64,000 nt of DNA from NCBI GenBank assembly GCA_035610365.1, contig CM069432.1:169568035-169632034 (forward strand). The letters run 5' to 3'. The translations under genes and the position numbers were made by a program. Of this stretch, positions 45,279 to 56,370 are shown in pieces; position 1 is the stretch's first letter; each line of letters starts with the position of its first letter. The notes beneath the pieces are model-generated. The model saw nothing but the letters and a program-made list of their open reading frames with translations, made no database searches and was not told the DNA's origin. The DNA comes from Aquatica leii (taxonomy: Eukaryota; Arthropoda; Insecta; Coleoptera; Lampyridae).

Positions 45279-45803
45279 CAGTGCAATATCCATAATCCGA
45301 ACTTCCGTAATCCGAACATTCCAGTAATCTGAACTGGCTCACAGTTTAACGACTAATGGACAAAAGTACAATTTTTTTACTTTTTTTGTGGAGTTATTTG
45401 GTAAGATATATGTATTTATAAAAGAATCATAAATGCCTAGCAAGGTCGTAAATAAGTAAATATTGACACACTTACATATTTATTTATGTGACCAGCCAAA
45501 ATATGTAGTTTATTCCAAAATATTTTTTTTTTAATGTTTCCTATATGTAAACATTTAAATTCTATGAAAAAAACAAACAAATGAGAGTGTGTATTGCAAA
45601 TTCTTCAAAAAACACGCAGCTGTACAGTTGTGGATTTCTTATTTTCTTAATTTATCTTTTAAAGTGGTAACATATTGTATGTTAATAATAAAATACATAC
45701 GTAATATGTATGTACAGCTGTCTTTTATTAAATTTTTCCGAAAACATTCCATAATCCGAACATCTCCTTGTAGCAATTAGTTCGGGTTACGGAGATTGCA
45801 CTG
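45279..45803. mobile_element. 525-bp pogo/Tigger-like MITE inside the hAT element
   Basis: Ends CAGTGCAATATCCATAATCC and, inverted, CAGTGCAATCTCCGTAACCC, each flanked by TA (45277-45278 and 45804-45805). A second TAATCCGAACAT block recurs near both ends. The CAG ends with TA duplication and a 25-bp repeat fit the pogo group of Tc1/mariner. The 63-codon frame inside is not a transposase. Confidence 0.82.
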
Positions 45804-46309
45804 TAATTATAACAAAGATTGCTAAAACTGTAAAAAAGAAACTATTGAGGAGTACTTGTGTAATTTTGCATGATTTGAATATTATTCGTATTTATAGAGT
45901 GACGAATTGAACAAGTCAGTGCAAGTTCGCGAAGCTCTGAGACTGCGCGTATGCTTGTAACAAGATGATACTGGTATATCATTATGTGCAGGTTTTTACA
46001 AGTTCAAAATGTATTGCGACCACAAAGCGAATGCCTATATCCTACAACTTACACAATTTTATAAACATATATAATAAATTTTTTACTTCATAGGTACTTT
46101 TGTAAATAATGGTTATGTCTTTATATTATAAGATAGTATAATGTAAATAAATAGGTACTATCAGTGTATGTTGAGATCCACTATCGTGGACCCCCATTTT
46201 CATTTCATGGACTCCCAATTTTTTTTTTCGCTGACGTAGACCCCTTGCAGGTTGTCATAGACCCCTGGAGGTCGATATAGACCACTTTAGGAATCACTAA
46301 TTTAGATGA

Positions 46310-47230
46310 TTATATCTACGCTATCTGTTGTACTAATTTAATTTGAATGCATTATTTTTAATACATTCTAAATTTTAAACACAAATCTTAAAACACGCAG
46401 CTTTATTTAAAAGTAACAAAGGTGTAAATTATTTTTTTTTGTACTACTAAAGCAATACTGTTCTATTATTATTATATGAAAACTGTTTTGAATGTAAAAT
46501 TACCTATGTAACGGATAAACTTTGAATCATTCTTAAACGTTTTTCTGTAGTACAAATACCTACCAAATAAATTGTTTAAAATTGACGATATCATCTAACA
46601 TTCTAAACTAATATTTTTCAAAAATTTATACGTGTGATTAGTAGATGGTAGTAGTAGAATTTGGATGATGCTTTTATCATACTAATTATGTCAGTAATAA
46701 TAAAACAAACAATATATTTTTTTACAAAAAGTGCTTTTTCAGACTAACGAATGCGTAATTTTTAATAATAATATATAATAAATAAGTATGTAAAAAACTA
46801 TAATTTGATAATCTAATTGAATATATTACTAAATTAATAACTAGAAAAAAAAATAAAACGCAGTAAATTTTATGTTATTTAAATATATACATATATAAAT
46901 TGTATAAAATCTGAAATGTTATATGATTGTTATATAATAATTAAATACTAATATAAAATTTATTTTTATACGAAATAAATGCTTTTAGTACTTTTTAAAT
47001 AACTTTTATTTAAATATCTACATGCTTTAAAAACTTTTAATCAACAAACCATCACATAGTTTGTTGATTTTTGTATAAATCAATTAGTAATTAATTAAAA
47101 ATAATTTAAAAATTTATTTTTTAAAACACAAATTATTAGAAGTTACATTTAAAGTTAAATTGTAGTACCATCGCATAAATCACTTTTTGTTAATATAAAA
47201 AAATATATTATTATAATTACTATAATATAA
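46310..47230. other. AT-rich non-coding sequence
   Basis: No gene supported. Confidence 0.5.
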
Positions 47231-47234
47231 TAGT

Positions 47235-47314
47235 AATGTACGTAACAAGCGTCGAAAACTACATCATAGCATAACGAACGCTAATGCGAATTCTCGACGA
47301 GAGTAACGTACATT
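47235..47314. repeat. 80-bp imperfect hairpin
   Basis: AATGTACGTAACAAGCGTCG on the left mirrors CGACGAGAGTAACGTACATT on the right, with AACGAACGCTAATGCG in the loop. Confidence 0.6.
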
Positions 47315-47394
47315 ATTTTTCATTATACCACAATGAAAACATATGTATTTTGTACTTGTTTATGAGCTATGAAAGGTCATCTTTCTCGTGCACT

Positions 47395-47418
47395 GCACGG
47401 GAAAAGTTTTTCCCGTGC
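47395..47418. repeat. 24-bp perfect palindrome
   Basis: GCACGGGAAAA, GT, TTTTCCCGTGC. A short strong stem; GCACGGGAA also occurs at 1112 and, inverted, around 48750-48790. Confidence 0.7.
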
Positions 47419-47929
47419 TCCATTGTTGCCAACTTTTAAAAATAACATTACACTAGTGACTTTAATTGCAGGTAACAATACTAACGACTAATTTTATAAC
47501 AATAATTTTCAGATGCTTCAGCTAGAGTTAATTCTTTCCTAAAGTATAGTTTCAATGTAATTTAACAGTTTTCGGTCTTATAATAACATTTTTATTGAAG
47601 TCAAATTTTCGCGCCATGAAATTAATGTTGGCGATCTGCATTTTTACACTAAATTCTTGACATCCGTCAAAATCTTTATTTGTATTCAAAGTTAAACCAC
47701 ATTCTTTATTGTGAAATTTTTGTAGTAAATTCTATTTCAAGTTTACTGGATCGAGTAAGATATAAGTTTTCCTTGTAAACCACCAATTATGGTACATTGC
47801 TTTTTAGGAATGTATATAGTAGAAAAAGAACTAACCGAACAGCCTTTATTTTTAACAATAAATTAATTAAATGTAACATTACTAGTACAATTTGAATTGT
47901 TACTGATATTTACAGTTTTAGTTGAACTC

Positions 47930-48560
47930 TCCGATTTGCTTTTGTCCGATGTGTCGACATGCTCCATAAATACCAAATATCAAAAATACCTATACGAAAA
48001 TAGTTAGTATTACTATCGGAAGGAACAATTTTTACATATAAGTCAAACACAAACTTTTGTCAAGAACCATGTCTCATCTGCAGCTTAACAAATGAATTCG
48101 GTTACTTGTTCTGCTGTTAATACTTTGGCTTTGTTAGGTACGTAACTAACACGTTGACGTTTGAGAAATGCAATTGTTTGTGGAAATCTGTACGAATGAA
48201 TGCATCACTGTATAAATAAAAAATAGAAGTATTACGCAAGTATACTCTGTGAATTGTACTTACTTGCTAATGTCTACAATTTCTTTAATAGATAAACAAC
48301 TTTTTATCATAGAGAATCGACTCTACAGGATAGATGGTTTCAAAAGTTTAGCTTTCTCTGACAAATAAACAAGAAAAACATTATCACTCACAGATTTTAC
48401 ATTTTTTTGTTCGCGCCATTCATAGAACAAACGATACTCTTTTTCATATCCGTCTCGAGATTTTTTAGGAAGTAATTCTGCTCGTACTTCTGCTGCTTGC
48501 TGAGTAATATTTTCTGGTATTTCAAAATTATGTTCTACAGAATCTATCTTTTAAAATATT
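47930..48560 (-). pseudogene. tyrosine-recombinase-like (multicopy insect family) relic
   Basis: Minus-strand frames read IPENITQQAAEVRAELLPKK, SRDGYEKEYRLFYEWREQ, VFLVYLSEKAKLLKPSIL and SIKEIVDISK, the SAM-like N-terminal domain of a family of phage-integrase-like proteins that I know as a repetitive gene family in insects. After an intron-like break come DFHKQLHFSNVNVL, YVPNKAKVLTAEQVTEFI and LIFGIYGACRHIG, the start of the catalytic domain with its first Arg in GACR. Downstream Arg/Tyr motifs (RxSSAT, GW..) were not found and stops are frequent. Such families may derive from Crypton-type transposons. Confidence 0.65.
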
Positions 48561-48717
48561 GGCTCACTTCAAAACAATTAAGCATAACATTTTCAATGCA
48601 TTCTAGATATGCATTGTTTTAATGAAGGGTGATTCAGACATATGTATTTTAATTTTTATATGTTTTATTCTAGTTTTGTAGACAGGTATAATGAAAAATA
48701 TCGTTGATTACATGACA

Positions 48718-48809
48718 GAAAGGGCTTCTCCCGTTCTCGCATGCATTCCCGTGCTTGGCTTCGCCTCACACGGGAAACTCGCAATCTCGCACGGAAAAAG
48801 CCTTCTTTC
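48718..48809. repeat. 92-bp GC-rich hairpin
   Basis: GAAAGGGCTTCTCCCGTTCT with CTCGCATGC and TTCCCGTG mirrors CACGGGAA, CTCGCAATCTCG and CACGGAAAAAGCCTTCTTTC, closed by a GCTTCGCC-containing loop. Distinct from the AT-rich flanks. Confidence 0.7.
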
Positions 48810-48819
48810 AATCCTAGTA

Positions 48820-49400
48820 ATGAAATATACTATTTTGTGTTGCCTTTTGTAAAATTACATTATTTTTGAAAAAATAAAAGAAAGTCGTTAGAAATACAAT
48901 GTTGGTACCTACTACATTTATTACTAAATCTGTCAAATTTGACATTAACTTTAATATCGTTTTTTTTCTAATTCTAACTGAATTTCAAGAGATTTTAAAT
49001 GACTTTTTCACCTGTCACATACTCGTTCTAATATAATAATTGACTTTGAACACTTAGTTTTATGTGGATTTCTAGTTTTCATTTTGCCACACTATTGCTT
49101 TTTTGCCCATTACGTAACTACTGTTATGAATTTTATAACTAATTTATTTATACACAAAATATTTACACGTTTATAATTACACGAACTAATTAAATCTAAC
49201 GATAACTCACAAAAACACTTACGCTAATTTATGTATTACACTTACTTGAAAGATAATATCCGCGGATAACTTCAGTTTAACACTTGTTTACGTTAAAGTC
49301 ACGTAAGATTATACTCCGTTATATTTATCTCGACACGCATTAATCACTTATTTATTTAAACATGTTTTTAACACTTGCAACATCGAAATAACTGACCTCT
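48820..49400. other. non-coding sequence, possibly the 3' end of the following Gypsy element
   Basis: No coding signal. It lies downstream of the macro domain of the minus-strand Gypsy element and may be its 3' UTR or LTR, but no second LTR copy is present to prove this. Confidence 0.35.
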
Positions 49401-49409
49401 GATTAACAG

Positions 49410-49810
49410 TCAATGAACTTTTCTTGACTCAATTTTTTCCTTGAACACTTGAACCCCTGTTACTCGGAAGACGACCTCAGACATGTTTTGAACTGTCCTC
49501 CAATTTAGTTGATCTAAACCATAACCAAGCTTGGGTACTGCCAATTTCTTAATATTGTGGAACTCCATTTCTTTTTTGAGAATCCATAATGTTTGCCACA
49601 GATTTTCGTATAACGGCTTGGTACGTGAGTATTTCTTGGTGACCAGATAAAAAAAAACGTCTGTCACCACGTACTTTTAAAACTTTTCCGACTTTCGGAG
49701 GCAGTCTTCGTAGTTCACCTAGCCTCTCAAACTTTTTTTTAAATACGACTGCAACCTCTCCGGACATGTCAAGATCATCGCTCACGTAATGTGCGATGGC
49801 GTAATCTTTT
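49410..49810 (-). pseudogene. TARG1/OARD1-like macro domain at the Pol C-terminus
   Basis: Two overlapping frames (49549-49810 and 49410-49670) together read as an ADP-ribose-binding macro domain of the TARG1/OARD1 type: YAIAHYVSDDLDMSG (family A.C.S.D..M..GIA), VVFKKKFERLGELR, a Gly-x-Val strand, FYLVTKKYSRTKPLYENLWQ, LAVPKLGYGLDQLNW and a final EVVFRVTGVQV. The Asp in GLDQLNW corresponds to the catalytic Asp of TARG1, and the Lys-rich YLVTKK turn is retained. One frameshift near 49650 breaks it. These hydrolases remove ADP-ribose from proteins; inside a retrotransposon it may counter a host ADP-ribosylation response, which is inference. Confidence 0.85.
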
Positions 49811-49999
49811 TGTGTTTAAAACAGGTCTTGTTGTTCCTGGTTTGTAACTCGGAAGCTAGCTTTTCCAGACCCTCTGCGTAAGCTCATAAAGTTATCGAAG
49901 TTCATCCCTTTGACTTTATTTTTGGTTTTGCTAGTTATTACTCTAGTTTGGACCTGAACTTGCGTATTGTGGTTATCGCCCGCAAACGGGGTTAGACGA

Positions 50000-51130
50000 T
50001 CGATGTGGACTACTTTTGACTTGCCTTTGGGTGGTTTTCAGATACGATATATGACGTCATTAATACGCTGTACGACTTCATAAGGTCGCTCTCATTGCTT
50101 CTGCAGCTTCAGCGACAAACCACGTCTTCTATGGGGGTTATACCATCTTGTGTCTTGACGTCATATTTGGTCTTTATTCTGTCGCTAGCAATTTGTGTGT
50201 TTCACAAACCGCCTCATGTACTTTGTCTAGTTTCTTGGTCAGCTTGCTGACGTAGTCTTCTCTAACAGCTTCTTCCGATCTTCATCCAAATTGGAGGTCG
50301 CATGGCAATCGTATTTCGCGATCGAGCATGACACAGAATGGTGTTCGGCCTGTGCTTTCGTGAACGGATGATCGGTATGCCATTAGGAAAGTGCAGGTAC
50401 TGATCCCAGTATTTTTGGTGTTCGAACACTACTTTGGCTAAGAATTTTCCCATTGTTTGATTTATTCGCTCAACCATGCCATCAGATTGAGGATGGAGAG
50501 GCGTCGTCTTAGTTTTCTTAATTCCCAACAGTCGGCAAACTTCTTGAAACAGTCCAGACTCAAACTTGCAGCCCTGGTCGGAATGTAATTCCAGCGGAAC
50601 TCTTAACCGGCAGAAAAACTCTTTCATTAATACGTCTGCGACTGTAGCTGTTTCTTCATTGGCTATGGCGTAAGTCTTCGTCCATTTCGTAAAATAATCC
50701 ATCGCCACCAGGATATATTTGTTTTCCAAATCAGATTCTGGGAACGGTCCTGCAATGTCAATCGCTACTCTTTCTAAAAGGCTTCCTACGTTGTATAACT
50801 TTACCGGTGTTTTGCGCTTTCTCGCTGGACCATTTCCTGATGTGCAAACCGTGCACTTATGGCACCATTTCATCACGTCCTCTTTGCAGTTCACTCCAAT
50901 AGAATCTTTCTCGAACTTTCCCCAATGTCTTCTTTCGTCAAAGTGTCCTCCTGATGTATCATCGTAGAGATGCTTCAACACTTTTGACACCCGGCTCTTT
51001 GGTACTACCAACTGTAGTCTGTTTTCCCTGCACTCGACACTTTCTAGGGACCGCTTAAGAAGACCGTCTTCTACTATAAAAGAGTCCTACTGCGCCCGAT
51101 ACGCTTTGATGTTTCTGCGCAAATCACTGA
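50000..51130 (-). pseudogene. Gypsy integrase
   Basis: Frame 50262-51011 starts after a connection segment with DYDPDWLLLDW-like sequence and SFIVEDGLLKRSL. HLYDDTSGGHFDERRH and CHKCTVC form the HHCC zinc domain. The DDE core follows: VAIDIAGPFPESD (first Asp), LELHSDQGCKFESGLF (second Asp) and DGMVERINQTM (Glu). A frameshift near 50395 moves to FLMAYRSSVHESTGRTPF, the typical post-core helix. Further on, RPYEVVQRINDVIYRI and KVVHIDRLTPF form a GPY/F-like module. The catalytic triad is intact but the frame is broken. Confidence 0.9.
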
Positions 51131-51410
51131 TTTCTTTCCAGATTGGTCGTCGGTCGTTTTCTTTCCAGTCCAGGAGTAGTCAGTCAGGATCGTTTCTTAT
51201 TTGCGACGCAACTGCTCAGGTTCCTACTTGTCATCAACCATAGTAGTTCTCCGGAGGCATTCGACTTTTTCTTTAAGTCGCGAACAATAGTGCAATCCGC
51301 CGGACATGGTCTTCTGGACAAGGGATCAGCGTTGCGATGACTGCTGCCGGCACGGCACGGTGTTCTGTGTCATAGTCATACTCTTGCAGTCTCTCGATCC
51401 ATCTTGCTAC

Positions 51411-52176
51411 TTATCTTTTTAGGTCACAGAACTGCAATAGCCTTTTTAAAGCGTGGTCCGTTCTCAATAAAAATTTTCGTTTATACAAATATTTATAAAA
51501 ATGTTCTATAGACTTGACTACTGTTAACAGCTCCTTCCTAGTCACGCAATAACTTTTTTCCGGCCTACACAAAACTTTGCTAAATTCGCGATAATTTTTC
51601 TTATCCATCTTGAAGCTGCGAAAAGACCGCGCCTATGGCCAGATTGCTTGCGTAGGCATCCAAAACAAATTTTCCATCTTCTCTTGAATACATCAAAATC
51701 GAAGAAGTGATTAAGGCCTGTTTGAGTTGATGGAAAGTATTTTTGCAGTCTTCATTCCATCTAAATTCTGCTCTTTCGTCGGTCATTTTCGTCGAAGGTT
51801 TGGCAATATTGGCAAATCCGTGTACAAATCGTCAATAATAGATGCACAACCCAAGGTAACTTCAGACCTGATGTTTGTGGATTGGTTTTAACCATGCTTG
51901 CACTGCTCGAATTTTGTCTGGATCAGCCTTTACTCCATCTGTAGATACGACGTGGTCAAGGTATTGCACTTCTTTCTTAAATACGTAGCACTTCTTTAAG
52001 CTCAGTTTGAGATTCTCCATTAAACGCTCGAATGTTGCAGGAGCGTTACACAAGCCGAAGGGTATCACAGTGAACTGCCACAAACTAGTTGCATTCGTAA
52101 AAGCTGTTTTTTCACGACCCATGGGTTCCAGTTCTACCTGCAAGTAACCACTCATTAAATCTAACTGGAAAACCAC
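51411..52176 (-). pseudogene. Gypsy reverse transcriptase and RNase H, lacking the catalytic box
   Basis: Frame 51862-52176 begins at FQLDLMSGYLQVEL (motif A, catalytic Asp) and continues through IPFGLCNAPATFERLMEN. It then jumps directly to LKLSLKKCYVFKKEVQYL. About 40 residues containing the YxDD catalytic box are deleted at this join. Then KADPDKIRAVQAW leads to LGLCIYYRRFVHGFA. Frames 51601-51786 and 51411-51608 give the RNase H part: FRWNEDCKNTFHQLKQAL, FVLDAYASNLAIGAVFSQ (first Asp), VTRKELLTVVKSIEHFYKYL (Glu) and LLRTDHALKRLL (Asp). Inactive as RT. Confidence 0.9.
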
Positions 52177-52184
52177 TGGAATCT

Positions 52185-53400
52185 TGGCAGGGTGCCTAAC
52201 GTATCGTCAATTCAACGTACTTACAACCGTAAATAACAATTGTGAACCAAATAACTTTTTCTGTAGTTTATTTTCTTTTCGAACAGAAACGACCGCTATT
52301 GAACCCATTTATTTTTTGTCTAACCTAACTAACGACTATCCGCTGTGTCCGTGCTGTTCTACCGTACTTCAATTTGACCTGCCGTGTTCAAGTTCCTTGT
52401 AACATCAGAAAAAACATATCTATCGTGTTGACCATCAAATTGTCTTATGCTATTTGTATTAATCGCACGTAAGTAGGTTAACGCATTAATGAATTGCTCG
52501 AGCCTGGGTGTCCTAAAATTTGTTAAACGTTAGTTTAATACAGTCACCAGTTTCTGAATTCTATTTTGAGCTTCAAACGTAGGTGAGTTGACTTATTCTT
52601 AAATTGCTCTAGTCAGAGTAGTTTAAAAAAAGGTCGGCGCTTTTACGGTTTGAATTTGTTTTTGAACGTGTTTTATGTAAAATAACAATTCAGTAACGTA
52701 ATTCACTTTTAGCATCAATCGTAATCGTAATAAAATCGAGGAAAAAATTTTCAAAAAAATTATAGCATGCTAGGAAATCAATACAAACGTGTACATATTA
52801 CTTCAAAATGGTTTTATGGCAACATAACCTTAAAAAATATGTAAACATTTTTTCATCATTCCTATAAAAAAGTCGTGTGATGACGACATCAGTTTTTTTT
52901 ACATGCATTTAATTTTTTTATTAATTTTTAGCCAAAAAGATGATGGATTAGAAACTTTATATATTTTATTTTTAAATGCAAATTAATCCTGCCAGGAGTC
53001 CATAATGTGTTAAAAACTGTTCTTCATAAGACAGCGTTTGAAAACTGCTTTGAACAATAATTCAGTGCAAATTAGAATTAAAAAAATGGAAAACTTATTT
53101 ATCAATTTTTCAGTTTCGATAAACCAACTCTACCAAATAACAAAGCACTACACGTACATCAGCAGCTACTGATAGTGTCCCAGCAGTGACGGGCAGTCAA
53201 AGCAGTTTTATAACGTATCTAAAACAACACCAAATGGCTCTTTAGTTGAAATTAAAAACATCATGATTTGCATTTTAACTTCAATTTTTAATTTATAAGC
53301 TTTTAATATTTAGGTTTTTTAAGTAAAATCTTGTCACAAACTATTTAGAAACAACAAGGTAACGGTTTATTAAGTACTATGTGCTTTCAACTTATTCCAT
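52185..53400. other. non-coding sequence
   Basis: No gene supported. The first few hundred bases could be 5' sequence of the Gypsy element joined by deletion, but this cannot be shown. Confidence 0.4.
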
Positions 53401-53406
53401 CGTGTA

Positions 53407-55040
53407 CACTTTAAAGCATTTATGAAGGCGCATGACTCAGCAAGTTTTAATTTGCAGTGTTGACTCAGAAACTGGCCAACTATAACATTAAGTAGTATTT
53501 ATTGTTTATCTTTGTACTAAGGTCAGGTTAGCGATAACAATGCTCTACACTTAATATATATTTTAGCCAATAAAGTTAATTTTCTTAAATCGAAATCATT
53601 TAAACAGTTGACTATTTCTTTTTAAATTCGCAATTTTTGAAAAACGTAAACCATTATAAAACCCCTTATTATTTGCTTCTAACTGCATACTTTACTTACG
53701 TTAAAATATTTGACTTTGTCGATATTTTGAAAACATATGTATTTTAGACGATATCTCATATACTAGGCCGATTGTAATAAAGTTTAAACCACCTAACTGT
53801 AGAAAAAATATTAATTCTAAAATGGTGGAGTAATAAAATAACGAAGTTAAAACAGGAAAAAATTATAAAACTTGTTTCGTATTATATATTTATTATTGTA
53901 AATGTATTGTAAATAAAAATAGTAAATACATATGTTTATTAATTTTTGAAATTGATTATAGTGATTTCAAAAATGCTATCACTTAAACAGCTTATTGGTT
54001 GTCATTTTATTAAAAATTGGTTCAGTAGTTTTTGAGATATCGAATGCAAACTCACTGATCCACATACCAAAAAATACATTTCTGAGATTCGTGTAGATCC
54101 AAAATTTGAAATTGATATCAAAAAATGCCGAGATACGATACTCCTCATTTTGAGATAGTTGCAATAATTTCCTTATGCTTCGTATTATTATATTTATTAA
54201 AATACATAACTATAATTTTACTCTTACACTCTTGTTTTTAGTAGCCACTAGAAATAATATAAACAAAATGGTGTTTGCATAAGATAAAACATTGTCGTAT
54301 CCAAAGAGATATTTTTTTATGATTAATACACACTCGTGAAATAAATACGCATAACACAAAATATTTAAAAAAATTATTCTATTAGCATTTTAATAAATAA
54401 ATGTAAATTGGATGAAAATTAAAAGTTTCATTACAAGCAAAGCACAAGTTAAAAACACTAGTAATATATGATTATCACTAATTAATAATATATAATATAG
54501 ACACATAGTAACATATTATATTGATAATAATAATTTTATTTTGATTTAATGAATTTGCTACATTTTCTTTACGAAATCGGTTTTCGTATGATCAACAAAC
54601 AATTATGAGTTACAATAACTTATTGTCCATTTACAAACACAACAAAAAAATAAATAAAATTACATCAAAGTTTAATACCTCGTCCACAGCCCGTTGTTTG
54701 CGATGCAATCAGTTAATGTATTTCTTATAGAGTTAACTATGTTCTTACAAGAATTTGTTCTCCTTAATTGTTCCCACACTCAAAAAACATGATTATCTAG
54801 TGCTTGGATGGTTCGAATGTTGGGATTACCACGAATATCTCCGTTATTTCACCTGCGAACCATGCGACCCTAAATATTTTCGATGGGGTTCAAATCAGGA
54901 TATTTTACGGGCTAGTCGAGACAGGTCACTTCAAGGTTATTATCAAACCATTGCCGAACTACTCTCGCCGTGTGCACTGAACTATTGTCTTGCACAAACA
55001 ATATTTGTAGATGTTTGGGATATATGGCACGGACCGTTAG
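53407..55040. repeat. left arm of the 1.6-kb inverted repeat
   Basis: Reverse complement of 56063-57668. The open frame at 54755-55051 here is the antisense reading of the transposase C-terminal segment duplicated into this arm, and 53979-54164 mirrors the frame at 56860-57051; neither is a gene. Confidence 0.9.
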
Positions 55041-55252
55041 TTACAACCTAATTAAAACTGAAACTTGTTATGACCTAATTAGGATTTAATTTAGTTTTTT
55101 CAGATAGTGTAACCTTGGTATACAGCTTAGCCAATCGTTTATGACAAATCATACTAATAAGTTTCAACAAAACTTTGCGTATTTTTCAGTCTCTGCTTTG
55201 AACTATTCGTAAACAGTTATTGTATTACTAAACTTACTACTAGTTATCTAAG

Positions 55253-56370
55253 AATGGATAGACGTGGGCATCCCTTGGAAGTTCAAGCACGCGCAGTAGG
55301 CCGGAAAATTTTCTAGAGAAATTAGTAGAATAGTTGAAGTGCCGGTAAGTTATATTACTTTGCTTTTTTATATTTACTATTCTTAGACCAATTTATATAC
55401 ATAATTAGCTCAATTGGAGACGTAGTGAAAAGATTTTAAATCAGGTTGTAACTATAAATGTATGTCTATATCAATACTTTTCTTACTTTACAGTTGTGAA
55501 CAATTCAAAAATGGATCAAATATTATAATGAAGATGGTTACGAAGGATTAAAAAACAGACCACGCGCTTCAAAACCATTCGCAATTTCGAATGAACAACT
55601 GGAAGAGACACGACAGTTTGTAACTGATTCTCCAATAAATAGTTCGTCTGATATTCGATAGCATTTTCATTTACAATGCCACTAAACGACCGTTTGTAGA
55701 CGATTAAATGGAAATGGTTTACGCGCTAGACGCCCTGCTTATAACGTTGATCTAACTCCACAGCATCAAATAAATCGAGTGGCGATTTGTCAAACGCAAC
55801 TAGACAGAGATTGTTGGACCAATGTTGTTTTTTCTAACAAAACAGTTTTTTGTTCATTCAAAGACAGTCTTCGATTAAAACCTGTCTGGAAATTAAATGT
55901 GACACGCTACGTCGTAAGGAAGAAGCGAAGCGGTCGAATTTCATCTGCGTATTAAGGTTGGATGACATCCGCAGGGCCTGTTGTACTAGTCAGGATTAAT
56001 GGCCGTATGACAAGTCATGATTATATTAAAATATTAGAAAATATAATGTTATCTTCCGTCAGTGCCATATATCCCAAACCTCTACAAATATTGTTTGTGC
56101 AAGACAATAGTTTAGTGCACACGGCGAGAGTAGTTCGGCAATGGTTTGATAATAACCCTAAAGTGACCTGTCTCGACTAGCCCGTAAAATCTCCTGATTT
56201 GAACCCCATCGAAAATATTTAGGGTCGCATGGTTCGCAGGTGAAATAACGGGGATATTCTTGGTAATCCCAACATTCGAACCATCCAAGCACTAGATAAT
56301 CATGTTTTTTGAGTGTGGGAACAATTAAGGAGAACAAATCCTTGTAAGAACATAGTTAACTCTATACTTT
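55253..56370 (+). pseudogene. Tc1-like transposase, inactivated
   Basis: ATG 55253 opens MDRRGHPLEVQARAVG, then a frameshift, an ISRIVEVP-like helix and a likely intron (GTAAGT at 55346 to TTACAG at 55493). Exon 2 reads WIKYYNEDGYEGLKNRPRAS (paired helix-turn-helix linker). The catalytic domain follows: NVVFSNKTVFC, where the first catalytic box FSDE has become FSNK, so the first Asp is lost; SGRISS, GWMTSAGPVVLVRINGRM, ILFVQDNSLVHTARVV (second Asp) and KSPDLNPIENI (third acidic residue), with about 35 residues between the last two. Several stops. Not functional. Confidence 0.9.

Larger units (their letters stand above)
43321..46298 (-). mobile_element. complete but inactive hAT transposon (BED-finger type)
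   Basis: Terminal repeats are CAGAGGTTCCCAAACTTTT at 43321 and, inverted, AGTGATTCCTAAAGTGG ending at 46298. The flanks CATTTAGT (43313-43320) and AATTTAGA (46299-46306) match at 6 of 8 positions, as expected for an aged 8-bp hAT duplication. Repeated GTAGACCCC-type motifs lie near both ends. The transposase is read from the minus strand and is broken. A pogo-like MITE is inserted in the 5' part. Confidence 0.88.
49410..52180 (-). mobile_element. broken Gypsy-type pol with a terminal macro domain
   Basis: On the minus strand the order is RT, RNase H, connection, integrase HHCC, integrase core, C-terminal GPY-like module, macro domain. The RT start and everything upstream (Gag, protease) are lost beyond 52180, and several frameshifts are present. 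No LTR pair was identified. It differs in sequence and orientation from the Gypsy element at 28.7 kb. Confidence 0.88.

Noticed and set aside
50719-50967. 82-codon plus-strand frame inside the minus-strand integrase
   Set aside because: Shadow of the integrase reading.
54755-55051. 98-codon plus-strand frame
   Set aside because: It is the antisense of the transposase C-terminal segment in the inverted arm.
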